NCBI RefSeq assembly: GCF_900103785.1 | Contig: NZ_FNHE01000002.1 | Span: 434,001 to 498,000, forward strand | DNA length: 64,000 nucleotides | Origin: Geodermatophilus siccatus | GTDB taxonomy: Bacteria; Actinomycetota; Actinomycetes; Mycobacteriales; Geodermatophilaceae | Direction of reading: 5' to 3' | Shown here: positions 7,033 through 15,886 of the stretch, piece after piece | How positions within the stretch are numbered: position 1 is the stretch's first letter | How the letters are laid out: each line of letters starts with the position of its first letter | Program-made: the position numbers and the translations under genes | Notes under the pieces: generated by a model | Databases searched by the model: none | Seen by the model: only the letters and a program-made list of their open reading frames with translations | What the model was told of the DNA's origin: nothing

Positions 7033-8649
7033 TCATCGGGCGGGCAGCGGGAGTCGCAGGACGATCTCGCCGTCGTCGAGCTCCCCGGTGGGCTGGAAGC
7101 CCAACCCCTGGTAGAAGGGCCACGGTCCGCCCTTGCCGGGCTCGATGCTGGTCAGCAGCTCGGTGCCGCCGTCGGCCCGCACCAGGTCGACGAGCTGCGT
7201 GAGCACCGCCCGGCCGATCCCGCGCCCCTGGTGCCGCTTGTCGACGAGCAGCCGCCACAGGAAGTGGCGCCCGCGGTACGGGCCCTTCCGCGGCTTCCAG
7301 GAGAGCATCACGAAGCCGACCGGCTCCTCGCCGCAGTACACCGCGCGGTACCACGGGTTGGCCTTCGGCGACTCGGCGGCGTCCCGGAGCGAGGTGGACA
7401 CCGAGGCGACGAACCGCTCCTGGCGACCGCGGACGCGCAGCGCGCGGACCGCCTCGCGGTTGTCGTCGGTGATCTCCCGCAGGTGCACCCCCCGGGACGT
7501 CGTGCCGCTCTCCTCGCGCCCGGGGGTCGCCTCCTGCTCCGCAGGCCCGCCACCCCGGTCGGTCGCGGACCGGTCCGGCGCGCCCGGCAGCCGGACCACG
7601 TCGGCGAGGACGCCGTCGTCGGTCAGCCGGGCCGGGGACGGGCTGTCGTGGACGACCACCAGGCGCCCGCTGCCGGGCGGGCCGAGGAGGCCGATCCCCT
7701 CGGCGTGGTCGCAGCCCTCGCCGTGGGGCAGGTCGAGCTCCCGCGTGAGCTGGTCGCCGCGGACCACCTGCGGCGTGTCCGCCCGCAGGGCGCCGTGCCA
7801 GCGGACCACGTGCACCGGTCCGTCGAGGTCCATCGTCGGCCCGGCCAGCACGAGCAGGTCGTCGCCGTCCGGGCAGAGGTCCCGCACGCCCAGGCCGCCC
7901 AGGCGCAGGACGTGCTTGCGGTACGCGCGGCCGTCGTCGAGCGGGCTCAGGCGCAACCGCTCCGGCGCGTCGGGGTCGGCCTCGGGGCGGAGCTGCAGCA
8001 CCACGGCCCAGCCGCGCAGCACCGGCCCGCGCAGGCCCAGGTACACCCGCGGCCCGGCCACGGCGATGCCCTCGACGTCCAGCCCGCCGTCCTTGCCCGG
8101 CAGCGGCAGGAACGGACCCAGGTGCTCGTCGTCGGCCAGGACGTCCCGCAGGTCGGGGCCGTGCACGCCGAACGACGCGGCCCGGTGCCGCACGCCGTCC
8201 TGCTCCAGCTCGGGCACGACGGTCGGCAGGCCGTCCACGATGGCGACGGGGAGCCGGACGAGGATCTGGCGGTTGGGCTGCCCGGTGACCTCGGCCAGCC
8301 GGCGCAGGGCCTTCCGGTCACCGTGCCGGTCCTCGATCTGCTTGCGGCGCAGGCTGTGCGACCCGACCGCCCACAGGGAGCAGCCGTCGCGGGCCAGGCC
8401 CTCGATGTCGGCCTCGTCGTCCCGCGTGCCCGGCAGCTCCACGAGGTCGGCGAGCCGGACGCCGGCCTGCTGTGCGTACCGACGCGGTTCCCCGGGGTCG
8501 TCGGCGACCAGCCGCTCGATCGTCGCGGTCTCGTCACCGGCCACCCAGAGGACGGCGCCGTCGCTGCGGACGGCCGAGAGGTTCCTGTGGGTGCCCGCCG
8601 TCCGCGCCGGGTCCCCGAACCGCAGGTGGACCGTCCGTTCCACGGTCAT
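7033..8649 (-). CDS. DUF3616 domain protein fused to a GNAT N-acetyltransferase
   Basis: A continuous 538-residue frame. Residues 1 to about 365 match DUF3616, a beta-propeller-like domain of unknown role, with GDETATIERL, RDDEADIEGLARDG and GGLDVEGIAV as landmarks. After a hydrophilic linker (about 366-390, rich in Gly, Glu and Thr) residues 392-538 form a GNAT acetyltransferase: the acetyl-CoA loop is KRHQGRGIGRAVL and the last strand PFYQGLGF. The GNAT half resembles diamine or amino-acid acetyltransferases (ANPWYRAVYCGEEPVGFVML). I see no stop, frameshift or ribosome site in the linker, so I take it as one protein. The substrate is unknown. Confidence 0.8.
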   Translation of the reverse strand: MTVERTVHLRFGDPARTAGTHRNLSAVRSDGAVLWVAGDETATIERLVADDPGEPRRYAQQAGVRLADLVELPGTRDDEADIEGLARDGCSLWAVGSHSLRRKQIEDRHGDRKALRRLAEVTGQPNRQILVRLPVAIVDGLPTVVPELEQDGVRHRAASFGVHGPDLRDVLADDEHLGPFLPLPGKDGGLDVEGIAVAGPRVYLGLRGPVLRGWAVVLQLRPEADPDAPERLRLSPLDDGRAYRKHVLRLGGLGVRDLCPDGDDLLVLAGPTMDLDGPVHVVRWHGALRADTPQVVRGDQLTRELDLPHGEGCDHAEGIGLLGPPGSGRLVVVHDSPSPARLTDDGVLADVVRLPGAPDRSATDRGGGPAEQEATPGREESGTTSRGVHLREITDDNREAVRALRVRGRQERFVASVSTSLRDAAESPKANPWYRAVYCGEEPVGFVMLSWKPRKGPYRGRHFLWRLLVDKRHQGRGIGRAVLTQLVDLVRADGGTELLTSIEPGKGGPWPFYQGLGFQPTGELDDGEIVLRLPLPAR

Positions 8650-8689
8650 GGCGTCAGCCTGGCACGGGGACGGCCGCGTGGGCCGCTGC

Positions 8690-8820
8690 TCGTCGCCGGC
8701 CGCCCACGGAGCCCTCCGCCGACGTCGGTGGGGTCCTGCACCGTCTCGGCGCCGGCCTGCACGAGGGGGGCGGCGAGGCTCGTCGCGACGTCGTCCACGT
8801 GCCGGTGGGCGACCGGGCCG
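8690..8820 (-). pseudogene. Possible glyoxalase/VOC remnant
   Basis: On the minus strand the stretch reads HVDDVATSLAAPLVQAGAET then VQDPTDVGGGLRGRP. This resembles the second half of VOC-family proteins (VDDVDA..A.L..AGA..VQ.P.D...G.R). No complete protein can be built around it. The call is tentative; the rest of 8650-9067 shows no other gene. Confidence 0.25.
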
Positions 8821-8981
8821 GGCTGCCCGTGGCGGTGGCCGCGCGGGTCCAGGCCGATCGCCTGCCCGTCGGCGTCGGACCGGGCGTTGGCGGGCCTGGA
8901 CCTGCAGCCCCTCGGGCAGCGACAGCCTGCCTCGCCCTCGTCACCCACGGGTCCGGCCCGAGCGCCACGGGCGACCGGGCC

Positions 8982-9005
8982 GACCAGGGCCTTCCACGGG
9001 TGCGA
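8982..9005 (+). promoter_or_regulatory. Shared upstream element, copy 1 (epoxide hydrolase)
   Basis: The 24-bp stretch beginning GACCAGGG and containing TCCACGGG recurs, with few changes, at 10435-10458 and 19727-19750. Each copy ends 52-62 bp before the start codon of one of the three epoxide hydrolase genes. Constant spacing suggests a promoter or activator site. Confidence 0.45.
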
Positions 9006-9067
9006 CGGATTGCCGGACAGCGGACCTTCGACGCGCGGGAGCGACCTCGCCAGGAAGGACGACGACC

Positions 9068-10309
9068 ATGACCGCGACGATCGAGCCGCCCGTCGACACC
9101 ACGCAGGACGCCGGGACCGCCGCCGTCCGCCCCTTCCGGGTGGACGTGCCGCAGGCGGACCTGGACGACCTCCGCCGGCGCCTCGCGGCGACGCGGTGGC
9201 CCGACCAGGAGACCGTGCCCGATCGCACGCAGGGCGCGCGGCTGGCCGACCTGCAGCGACTCGTCGAGTACTGGCGCACGGAGTACGACTGGCGCAGAGG
9301 CGAAGCGCAACTGAACGCCTGGCCGCAGTTCATGACGACCATCGACGGCGTCGACGTCCACTTCTTCCACGTCCGCTCCCCCCACGAGGACGCGCTGCCG
9401 CTGGTCATCTCCCACGGGTGGCCGGGCTCGGTCTTCGAGCAGATCAAGGTCATCGCACCCCTCACCGACCCGACGGCTCACGGCGGTCGGGCGGAGGACG
9501 CCTTCGACGTCGTCATCCCGTCCCTGCCGGGCTACGGCTTCTCGTCACGACCGACCGAGACCGGCTGGGACGTGGAACGCATCGGGCGCACGTGGGACGT
9601 GCTGATGAAGCGGCTGGGTTACGACCGCTACGTGTCGCAGGGCGGCGACTGGGGGGCGGGGGTGGTCGAGGCGATGGGCCGGCAGGCGCCGGACGGTCTG
9701 CTCGCCATCCACACCAACCTGCCGGCGGTGTTCCCGCCCGAGGCCGCCGCGGCGATCGCCAGCGGCGGCCCGGCACCCGCCGGGCTGTCCGAGAAGGAGC
9801 AGGCGGCGTTCGACGACGTGCGGAGGTTCCTCGCGACCGGCGGCTGGGGCTACTACCAGATGATGACCGCGCGACCACAGGCGGTCGGCTACGGCCTGAC
9901 GGACTCCCCCGCGGGGCTCGCCGGGTGGATGCTCGTGCACGGGGGGTTCGGGAAGTGGACGTACGGCGAGGACCCCGAGCAGACCCCGACCGTGGACGAG
10001 GTGCTCGACAACTTCTCGCTGCACTGGCTGACCAACACCGTGGCCTCCGGGGCGAGGCTGTACTGGGAGAACCGCGAGCAGAGCCTGATCAGCGCGGCCG
10101 GGCAGCGGACCGACACGATCAGGATGCCCGTGGCCATCACGGTGTGTCCGGACGACGACCTCTTCCGGGCCCCCGAGACGTGGGCCCGGCGGGCGTTCCC
10201 CACCCTCGTCTACTTCCACGAGGCCGAGCGCGGCGGCCACTTCCCGGCCTGGGAGGAGCCGCAGGTCTTCGCCGAGGAGATGCGCGCCGCGTTCCGATCC
10301 CTGCGCTGA
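9068..10309 (+). CDS. Epoxide hydrolase family protein (EHN domain + alpha/beta hydrolase), paralogue 1
   Basis: A 413-residue protein of the microsomal epoxide hydrolase type. The EHN domain covers about 20-130 (RPFRVDVPQADLDDLRRRLA; TRWPD). The hydrolase core has HGWPGS at 116-121 for the oxyanion hole, nucleophile Asp194 in QGGDWGAG, and the catalytic His391 in GGHFPAWEEP. A conserved YGF follows LPGYGF. These enzymes open epoxides to diols in the cytoplasm; the substrate is unknown. ATG 9068 is preceded by AGGAAGGACGACGACC. Two more paralogues follow at 10511 and 19806, and all three share the 24-bp upstream element. Confidence 0.9.
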   Translation: MTATIEPPVDTTQDAGTAAVRPFRVDVPQADLDDLRRRLAATRWPDQETVPDRTQGARLADLQRLVEYWRTEYDWRRGEAQLNAWPQFMTTIDGVDVHFFHVRSPHEDALPLVISHGWPGSVFEQIKVIAPLTDPTAHGGRAEDAFDVVIPSLPGYGFSSRPTETGWDVERIGRTWDVLMKRLGYDRYVSQGGDWGAGVVEAMGRQAPDGLLAIHTNLPAVFPPEAAAAIASGGPAPAGLSEKEQAAFDDVRRFLATGGWGYYQMMTARPQAVGYGLTDSPAGLAGWMLVHGGFGKWTYGEDPEQTPTVDEVLDNFSLHWLTNTVASGARLYWENREQSLISAAGQRTDTIRMPVAITVCPDDDLFRAPETWARRAFPTLVYFHEAERGGHFPAWEEPQVFAEEMRAAFRSLR

Positions 10310-10434
10310 CCCGGACGGGGGCGGTGGCACGCCGGTCCGCCGTCCCCGGTCCGCGCGCGCAGGACCGCACCACCGCCCGGCCACCCGAGCCGGACCCACC
10401 TCGACGATCCCGGATCGGACGACCGGGAAGGCAG

Positions 10435-10458
10435 GACCAGGGACATCCACGGGCGCGA
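10435..10458 (+). promoter_or_regulatory. Shared upstream element, copy 2 (epoxide hydrolase)
   Basis: Copy of the element at 8982-9005, beginning GACCAGGGACATCCACGGG. It ends 52 bp before the GTG start of the second epoxide hydrolase. Confidence 0.45.
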
Positions 10459-10510
10459 GGTGGCGACGAGGTCGTCACGCTCGGCGGCCTCGTCGACACA
10501 GGAGGCGCAC

Positions 10511-11749
10511 GTGGTCACCACGACCGAGACGTCTGCAGCCGCCGGAGCGGTGCGCCCGTTCCGGATCGAGATCCCCGAGGACGCGCTGGTGGAGCTGCGG
10601 CGCCGCATCGCCGCGGCGCGCTGGCCCACCCGAGAGCTGGTCGACGACCGGTCGCAGGGCGTGCAGCTGGCGACGATGCAGGAGCTCTGCCGCTACTGGG
10701 CGGACGGCTACGACATGCGCCGGGTCGAGGCGCGGCTGAACGCGCTGCCACAGTTCACGACCTCCATCGACGGGGTGGACATCCACTTCGTCCACGTCCG
10801 GTCACCGCACCCGGACGCCCTCCCGCTGGTCATGACGCACGGCTGGCCCGGCTCGGTCATCGAGTTGCTCGACTCCGTCGGCCCGCTCACCGACCCCACC
10901 GTGCACGGCGGCCGGGCCGAGGACGCCTTCGACCTGGTGCTGCCGTCCCTGCCCGGCTACGGCTTCTCCGGCGAGCCCACGGAGCTCGGGTGGGACGTCG
11001 CCCGCGTCGCACGGGCGTGGGCGCAGCTGATGCCCCGCCTCGGCTACACCCGCTACGTCGCCCAGGGCGGCGACGTCGGCGCCGGCGTCAGCGACGCGAT
11101 GGGGCGTCAGGCACCCGAGGGGCTGCTCGGCATCCACGTGAACCTGCTCGTCACCGCACTGGGCGGCCCGCAGCCGGGCGACACCGAGGAGGAGCGCTCG
11201 GCCCTCGAGGCGGTCGCCACCTTCCGGTCGAGCGGTTTCGCCTACTTCCTCGAGCAGGCCACCCGGCCGCAGACGATCGGCTACGCGCTGCTGGACTCCC
11301 CCGTGGCCCTGGCCGCGTGGATGCTCGACCACGACACCGACGCCTACTACAAGATCTCCCGCGCGTTCGTCGACGGGCAGCCCTCCGGCAACCTCACCCG
11401 GGACAACATCCTGGACAACATCACCCTGTACTGGCTGACCGGCACCGGGGCCTCGGCGGCCCGGTCGTACTGGGAGAGCTACGGACCCGACGCCCCCGCC
11501 GCCGCAGCCGCGGCCGGCCAGGCTCCTCCGCCGGTGTCGGTCCCCGTGGGGTTCACCACCTTCCCCGGCGAGATCTGGCGGGCACCGCGCAGCTGGGTCG
11601 AGCAGAGCTACCCCACGCTGACGTACTTCAACGAGGTCGAGCGGGGCGGCCACTTCGCCGCCTGGGAGGAACCCGAGCTGTTCGCGACCGAGGTCCGGGC
11701 CGCGTTCCGCCCCGTGCGCGGACCCCAGGTCCCCGGACCCCGTCACTGA
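10511..11749 (+). CDS. Epoxide hydrolase family protein, paralogue 2
   Basis: A 412-residue paralogue of the enzyme at 9068, with the same EHN domain (RPFRIEIPEDALVELRRR) and HGWPGS oxyanion motif. The nucleophile segment reads QGGDVGAGV: the Trp after the catalytic Asp, present in both other paralogues, is Val here, which may alter the active-site pocket. The acidic YWLTGTGAS and GGHFAAWEEP regions are intact. GTG 10511 follows AGGAGG by 6 nt; in-frame codons upstream lack a ribosome site. It probably arose by tandem duplication and has its own leader element, so the two adjacent genes need not be one transcript. Confidence 0.9.
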   Translation: MVTTTETSAAAGAVRPFRIEIPEDALVELRRRIAAARWPTRELVDDRSQGVQLATMQELCRYWADGYDMRRVEARLNALPQFTTSIDGVDIHFVHVRSPHPDALPLVMTHGWPGSVIELLDSVGPLTDPTVHGGRAEDAFDLVLPSLPGYGFSGEPTELGWDVARVARAWAQLMPRLGYTRYVAQGGDVGAGVSDAMGRQAPEGLLGIHVNLLVTALGGPQPGDTEEERSALEAVATFRSSGFAYFLEQATRPQTIGYALLDSPVALAAWMLDHDTDAYYKISRAFVDGQPSGNLTRDNILDNITLYWLTGTGASAARSYWESYGPDAPAAAAAAGQAPPPVSVPVGFTTFPGEIWRAPRSWVEQSYPTLTYFNEVERGGHFAAWEEPELFATEVRAAFRPVRGPQVPGPRH

Positions 11750-12164
11750 ACACGGGCCCGGCCGCTCCAGGACACCGGTGCCGTCCCCGGAGCCGCTCCG
11801 AGCAGCCGTTCCGTCGCCTGCAGACCGCGAGCCCAGGTGCCCGCCGCCGGGGTCCCGCACGGGGGACCGGCCCCGGTCACCGGTCGTCCGTGCAGGTCGG
11901 CCACGCAGTCCGGCGACGGCCGCTGCCGTCGGGTCCGACACCACCCGCGCCTCCGACGTCTGCGCCGACACGCCGATCCCACTCGGGCGGTGGCTGCTCG
12001 CCTCCGCCCGGCACTCGGGCGCTCCGCCGCCGCCGCGCCGGCCGGGCCGGACACGGACCCCGGCGAGACGGTGAGCGTCAGCAGCGCCGCCAGGGCCCGA
12101 CGCACGCGGTCCCCCGTCGGCGTCACCGGGGACGGCCCTGCGCCGAGCCCCACCGGCCGTCGGA

Positions 12165-12180
12165 GTCAAATGACGCATGT
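12165..12180 (+). promoter_or_regulatory. TGAC-GATG motif, site A
   Basis: GTCAAATGACGCATGT resembles the motif GTC-N3-TGACYGATGCG found at four other promoters (22865, 23910, 25740, 28713). It lies 19 bp before a -10-like CTAGCGT. This copy deviates in the last bases (GCATGT). Confidence 0.35.
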
Positions 12181-12281
12181 GGGTCCGGACCGCCTCCCCT
12201 AGCGTGGGGGAGCCGGGGAGTTCCCGCCCGCCCCATCAGCCGGCCGGTCACCGCTCCCGCGGCTCCCGCTGAGGAGGCGTG

Positions 12282-12413
12282 ATGGCAGTCCGGTCGTGCG
12301 GCGTCCGACGGAGACCCGCCCCTCCGTCACCCCGTGCTGATCTGCGCGGCGCACCGACCGGCGCGCCCCGGTCCGCGAACCGTCACCTCCCGGACCCCCT
12401 CCCGGTCTGCTGA
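12282..12413 (+). CDS. Possible 43-residue leader peptide or small protein
   Basis: ATG 12282 follows GAGGAGG by 4 nt and a -10-like CTAGCGT lies 80 bp upstream. The frame runs 43 codons (MAVRSCGVRRRPAPPSPRAD...) to TGA 12411. It is Arg/Pro-rich and I recognise no family, so it may be a leader peptide for the LuxR gene 107 bp downstream or a chance frame with a good ribosome site. Confidence 0.25.
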   Translation: MAVRSCGVRRRPAPPSPRADLRGAPTGAPRSANRHLPDPLPVC

Positions 12414-12519
12414 CCGACGGCCGGCATCGGACCGGGAGGGCCGTGCCGCGGGCGGCCCTGCACGTGGTCGGGCGAGAACCGTCGCGCGCGCCCTCCGACG
12501 ACCTCTGGCGGTGTGACCC

Positions 12520-15279
12520 ATGTCCGGTACCAGATCGTGGCCAGGCCTGCTCGGACGTCGGATGGAGTGCGAGACGTTGAGCACCCTGGTCGCGGCGGCG
12601 AAGGCGGGCCGCAGCCAGGTCCTGGTGCTGCGGGGCGAGGCGGGGATCGGCAAGACCGCGCTGCTCGACGTCCTGCTCGGACGCGCAGCGGGCTGCCGGG
12701 TGGCCCGGGCGGCCGGGGTCGAGTCGGAGATGGAGCTCGCGTTCGCGGGCCTGCACCAGCTGTGCAGTCCGTACCTGGACCGGCTGGGCAAGCTGCCCGA
12801 TCCGCAGCAGGAGGCCCTCGGCACGGCCTTCGGACTGCGGCCGGGCAGCACCCCGGACCGCTTCCTCGTCGGCCTGGCGGTGCTCGCCCTCCTGTCCGAG
12901 GTGGCCGAGGAGCGACCGCTCGTCTGTGTCGTGGACGACGCCCAGTGGCTGGACCGGGCGTCCGGGCAGGCGCTGGAGTTCGTGGCCCGCCGACTCGTGC
13001 GTGAGCGCGTGGCGATGGTCTTCGCGGTGTGCACGTCCGACCAGGAGCCGCGGCTCAGCGGGCTCCCCGAGCTCGCGGTGCGGGGCCTGGGCGCCGGAGA
13101 CGCGGCGACGCTCCTGGAGTCCTCGGTGCCCGGGGTGCTCGATCCCCGGGTCCGGGACCGCATCCTGGCCGAGAGCCACGGCAACCCGCTCGCTCTCCTC
13201 GAGCTGCCGCGAGGCCTCTCGGCGGCCGACCTGTCCTTCGGGGGCGGGATCGGCCACAGCGCGACGCCCCTCGTCCAGCGGCTGGAACAGGGGTTCCTGC
13301 GCCAGGCGGCACCCCTCCCGCCGCAGTCACTCCGACTGCTGCTGACCGCGGCCGCCGAACCAGTCGGTGACGTCCAGCTGCTGTGGCGCGCCGCCGAGCG
13401 GCTCGGCATCGGGTCCACCGCGGCGGCGGCGGCCGAGGCCTCGGGCCTGATCGAGCTGCACGACCGGGTGCGGTTCCGGCACCCGCTGGTGCGCTCGGCG
13501 GTCTACCGTTCGGCCACACCGGCGGAACGGCGGGAGGTCCACCGAGCGCTCTCGGACGTCACCGACCCGGAGGTGGATCCCGACCGGCGGGCATGGCACC
13601 GCTCCCGCGCTGCGGTGGGCCCGGACGAGGACGTCGCGGCAGAGCTCGAGCGTTCCGCCGGTCGCGCGTTCTCGCACGGCGGGCTGGCGGCGGCGGCCGC
13701 GTTCCTGGAACAGTCCGCGGCGCTGACGTCCGATCCGGCGCGGCGGGCGGGGCGCTGTCTCGACGCCGCTCAGGCCAAGGTGCACGCGGGCGCGCTCGGC
13801 GACGCGGCGGCCCTCGTGGCCACGGCCGACGGAGGCCCGCTCGCGGATGCCGAACGGGCACGGGTCGACCTGCTGCGGGCGGAGATCTCCTTCGCCGCGA
13901 ACCGCGGCAACGAGGCGCTGCCCCTGCTGCTGCCCGCGGCCCGCCGGCTGGAACCGCTCGACGCGCGGCTCTCCCGGGACACCTACCTGGACGCGCTCTC
14001 CGCTGCGCTGTTCGCCGGACGGCTGGCCGCCGGTCCGGGAGCACGGCAGGTCGCCGAGGCCGTGCGGGCGGCGCCGACACCGGATGCCCCGCGCAAGGGG
14101 GACGTGCTCCTGGCCGGGCTCGCGGCGCTGTTCACGGACGGGTACGGGTCCGCGGCGCCACTCCTGCGCCGGGCGGTGCGGGCGTTCGTCACGGACGAGT
14201 TGACGCTGGACGAGGCGCTGCGGTCCGCCTGGCTCGCGGCCGCGACGGCGGCGTCCCTCTGGGACCACCACGGCTGGGACGTCCTCACCCGTCGGCACCT
14301 GGACGTGGCCCGCGAGTCCGGAGCCCTCAGCGCGCTGCCCCTCGCCCTGCACACCCGTGCGCTCGTGCACCTCTTCACCGGCGACCTGACCACCGCGGCG
14401 TCCCTGGTGGAGGAGGCCCGATTCGTCACCGAGGTGACGCGGAGCAGTCTCGCGCCCTACGGGGAGGTCGGGCTCCTCGCCGTGCGGGGGGACGCCGCGC
14501 AGGCGGAGCCGCTGATCCAGCGCTGCCTCGAGGACGTCACCGCCCGTGGCGAGGGGGCCGGCGCCACCGTGGTGCAGTGGGCCCGGGCCGTGCTGTGCAA
14601 CGGTCTGGGCCGCTACGGGGACGCGCTGCGTGCGGCCCGGGAGGCGGCCGCGCGCCCCCTCGAGCTCGGGCCACCCAAGTGGGCGCTCGCCGAACTCGTC
14701 GAGGCGGGCGTGCGCACCGGGGACACCGAGGCGGCGGTCGCTGCGCTCGAGGAGCTCTCGACCATGACCCGGACCAGCGGCACGGAGTGGGGGCTCGGGA
14801 TCGCGGCGAGCAGGCGCGCCCTGCTGAGCGGAGGGCGCACCGCCGAGGGGCTCCACCTGGAGGCGCTCGACCGGCTCGAGCGCACGTCCGTCCGCGTCGA
14901 GCTCGCTCGCGCACGACTGCTCTACGGCGAGTGGCTGCGGCGGGAGGGCCGCCGCGTCGACGCCCGCACGCAGTTGCGGAGCGCCCACGAGGCGTTCACC
15001 GCGATGGGCGTCGACGCCTTCGCCGAGCGCGCGCGCCACGAGCTGCTGGCCACCGGGGAGACCGTGCGCAGGCGCACCGTGGAGACCCTCGGCGAGCTCA
15101 CCGCCCAGGAGGTGCACATCGCCCGGCTGGCGGCGCAGGGGCTCACCAACCGCGAGATCGGCGCCGAGCTGTACCTCAGCCCCCGGACGGTCGAGTGGCA
15201 CCTCCGCAAGGTCTTCGCCAAGCTCGGGGTCGGCACGCGCCGCGAGCTGCGACGGTCCCTGCCGCGATCCACGCCCTGA
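12520..15279 (+). CDS. LuxR-family regulator with AAA/NB-ARC ATPase (LAL type), 1
   Basis: A 919-residue large ATP-binding LuxR protein. Walker A is GEAGIGKT at 39-46, Walker B VCVVDDAQWLD near 138-148. The middle (about 330-830) is a helical TPR-like region (many AA-rich helices). The LuxR DNA-binding domain is at the C-terminus, about 853-912: LTAQEVHIARLAAQGLTNRE then EIGAELYLSPRTVEWHLRKV. LALs are activators gated by a ligand or partner protein. It shares this plan with the protein at 25908, and both flank hydrolase and redox genes. ATG 12520 is chosen as the first start; its ribosome site (GGCGG) is modest. The effector is unknown. Confidence 0.88.
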   Translation: MSGTRSWPGLLGRRMECETLSTLVAAAKAGRSQVLVLRGEAGIGKTALLDVLLGRAAGCRVARAAGVESEMELAFAGLHQLCSPYLDRLGKLPDPQQEALGTAFGLRPGSTPDRFLVGLAVLALLSEVAEERPLVCVVDDAQWLDRASGQALEFVARRLVRERVAMVFAVCTSDQEPRLSGLPELAVRGLGAGDAATLLESSVPGVLDPRVRDRILAESHGNPLALLELPRGLSAADLSFGGGIGHSATPLVQRLEQGFLRQAAPLPPQSLRLLLTAAAEPVGDVQLLWRAAERLGIGSTAAAAAEASGLIELHDRVRFRHPLVRSAVYRSATPAERREVHRALSDVTDPEVDPDRRAWHRSRAAVGPDEDVAAELERSAGRAFSHGGLAAAAAFLEQSAALTSDPARRAGRCLDAAQAKVHAGALGDAAALVATADGGPLADAERARVDLLRAEISFAANRGNEALPLLLPAARRLEPLDARLSRDTYLDALSAALFAGRLAAGPGARQVAEAVRAAPTPDAPRKGDVLLAGLAALFTDGYGSAAPLLRRAVRAFVTDELTLDEALRSAWLAAATAASLWDHHGWDVLTRRHLDVARESGALSALPLALHTRALVHLFTGDLTTAASLVEEARFVTEVTRSSLAPYGEVGLLAVRGDAAQAEPLIQRCLEDVTARGEGAGATVVQWARAVLCNGLGRYGDALRAAREAAARPLELGPPKWALAELVEAGVRTGDTEAAVAALEELSTMTRTSGTEWGLGIAASRRALLSGGRTAEGLHLEALDRLERTSVRVELARARLLYGEWLRREGRRVDARTQLRSAHEAFTAMGVDAFAERARHELLATGETVRRRTVETLGELTAQEVHIARLAAQGLTNREIGAELYLSPRTVEWHLRKVFAKLGVGTRRELRRSLPRSTP

Positions 15280-15292
15280 CGCTCGTGGTCCC

Positions 15293-15886
15293 TCAGGGCG
15301 CGGGGAGGGCGGTGCGAGCGCGTCCGTCCGCCCCCTGGGCGGGCGACCAGTCCCCGGCGGTCCAGGCCTCGCGGAGTCCCGGCGCGCTCAGGTCCCAGTC
15401 CGGGCGGATCTCCGCCGTGACCGCGCGCAGGTCGTGCCAGAGGTCCTGGACCGACGGGCGGCCCCAGAACCAGTGGCCGTTGTAGACGGTGTGGACGACC
15501 AGGCCCGGCTCGAGCACGAGCGTGTGCGGGATCATCGGGTCGTTCTCGGGGTCGGTGTACTCCTGGATGTCGAGATCCCGTTGGACGATCCGCCCGGGGT
15601 CGGAGAGGAAGGTCCACCGGGCGCCGACCGACGCGCGGAAGTCCTGCAGCGCGTGCTGGTCGTCGGTCGCGATCGTGACGATCCGGGTGCAGGCCACTGA
15701 GATCGTCGTCTGGAACGCCGCCAGCTCGAGGTGCTGCTGGTGCTCCTCCGGGCAGTGGTGGCCGCGCGCCAGCGTGAGGACCAGCGGGTCACGTCCCTGG
15801 AGCGAGCTGAGCGTGCGGACGGTCCCGGTGTGGTCGGGTAGCGCGTAGTCGGGGAAGACGCCGCCGGGGACGATGTCGGAGCGCAT
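15293..15886 (-). CDS. Redoxin (AhpC/TSA-like peroxiredoxin) family protein
   Basis: A 197-residue thioredoxin-fold protein. The peroxidatic Cys is probably Cys45, in LARGHHCPEEHQQH, a variant of the usual PxxxTxxC loop. Later landmarks are RIVTIATDDQHALQDFRAS, FLSDPGR, DLDIQEYTDPENDPMIPHT and the C-terminal DLWHDLRAVTAEIRPDWDLS. This subgroup is known from actinobacterial and cyanobacterial genomes as redoxin-domain protein; peroxide reduction is inferred. ATG 15886 is preceded by a GGGAAGGCGG stretch. It is convergent with the LuxR gene (13 bp gap) and divergent from the small protein/flavoprotein operon. Confidence 0.82.
   Translation of the reverse strand: MRSDIVPGGVFPDYALPDHTGTVRTLSSLQGRDPLVLTLARGHHCPEEHQQHLELAAFQTTISVACTRIVTIATDDQHALQDFRASVGARWTFLSDPGRIVQRDLDIQEYTDPENDPMIPHTLVLEPGLVVHTVYNGHWFWGRPSVQDLWHDLRAVTAEIRPDWDLSAPGLREAWTAGDWSPAQGADGRARTALPAP

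Larger units (their letters stand above)
11750..12519. other. 770-bp stretch without a recognised gene
   Basis: Between the second epoxide hydrolase and the first LuxR regulator. It holds the promoter-like site at 12165-12180, a probable -10 (CTAGCGT, 12199-12205) and a possible 43-codon frame at 12282. A minus-strand reading from about 12150 has a signal-peptide-like hydrophobic run (LAALLTLTVSPGSVSG) but continues as Arg-rich nonsense, so I do not call a gene. Confidence 0.4.

Noticed and set aside
8472..9071. Plus-strand 199-codon frame ahead of the first epoxide hydrolase
   Set aside because: Arg/Gly/Pro-rich, overlaps the DUF3616-GNAT gene on the other strand and has no ribosome site.
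11985..12005. GGGGGACCGGCCCC-like sequence near 11863 and other GGGAC/GCCC pairs in the first half of the window
   Set aside because: The two halves are not separated by four bases, so the geometry of the DosR box is not met.
6883..12282. A 1799-codon plus-strand open frame
   Set aside because: It runs antisense to the DUF3616-GNAT gene and through two epoxide hydrolase genes in another frame; composition is Arg/Pro/Gly-rich with no domain. A typical high-GC shadow.
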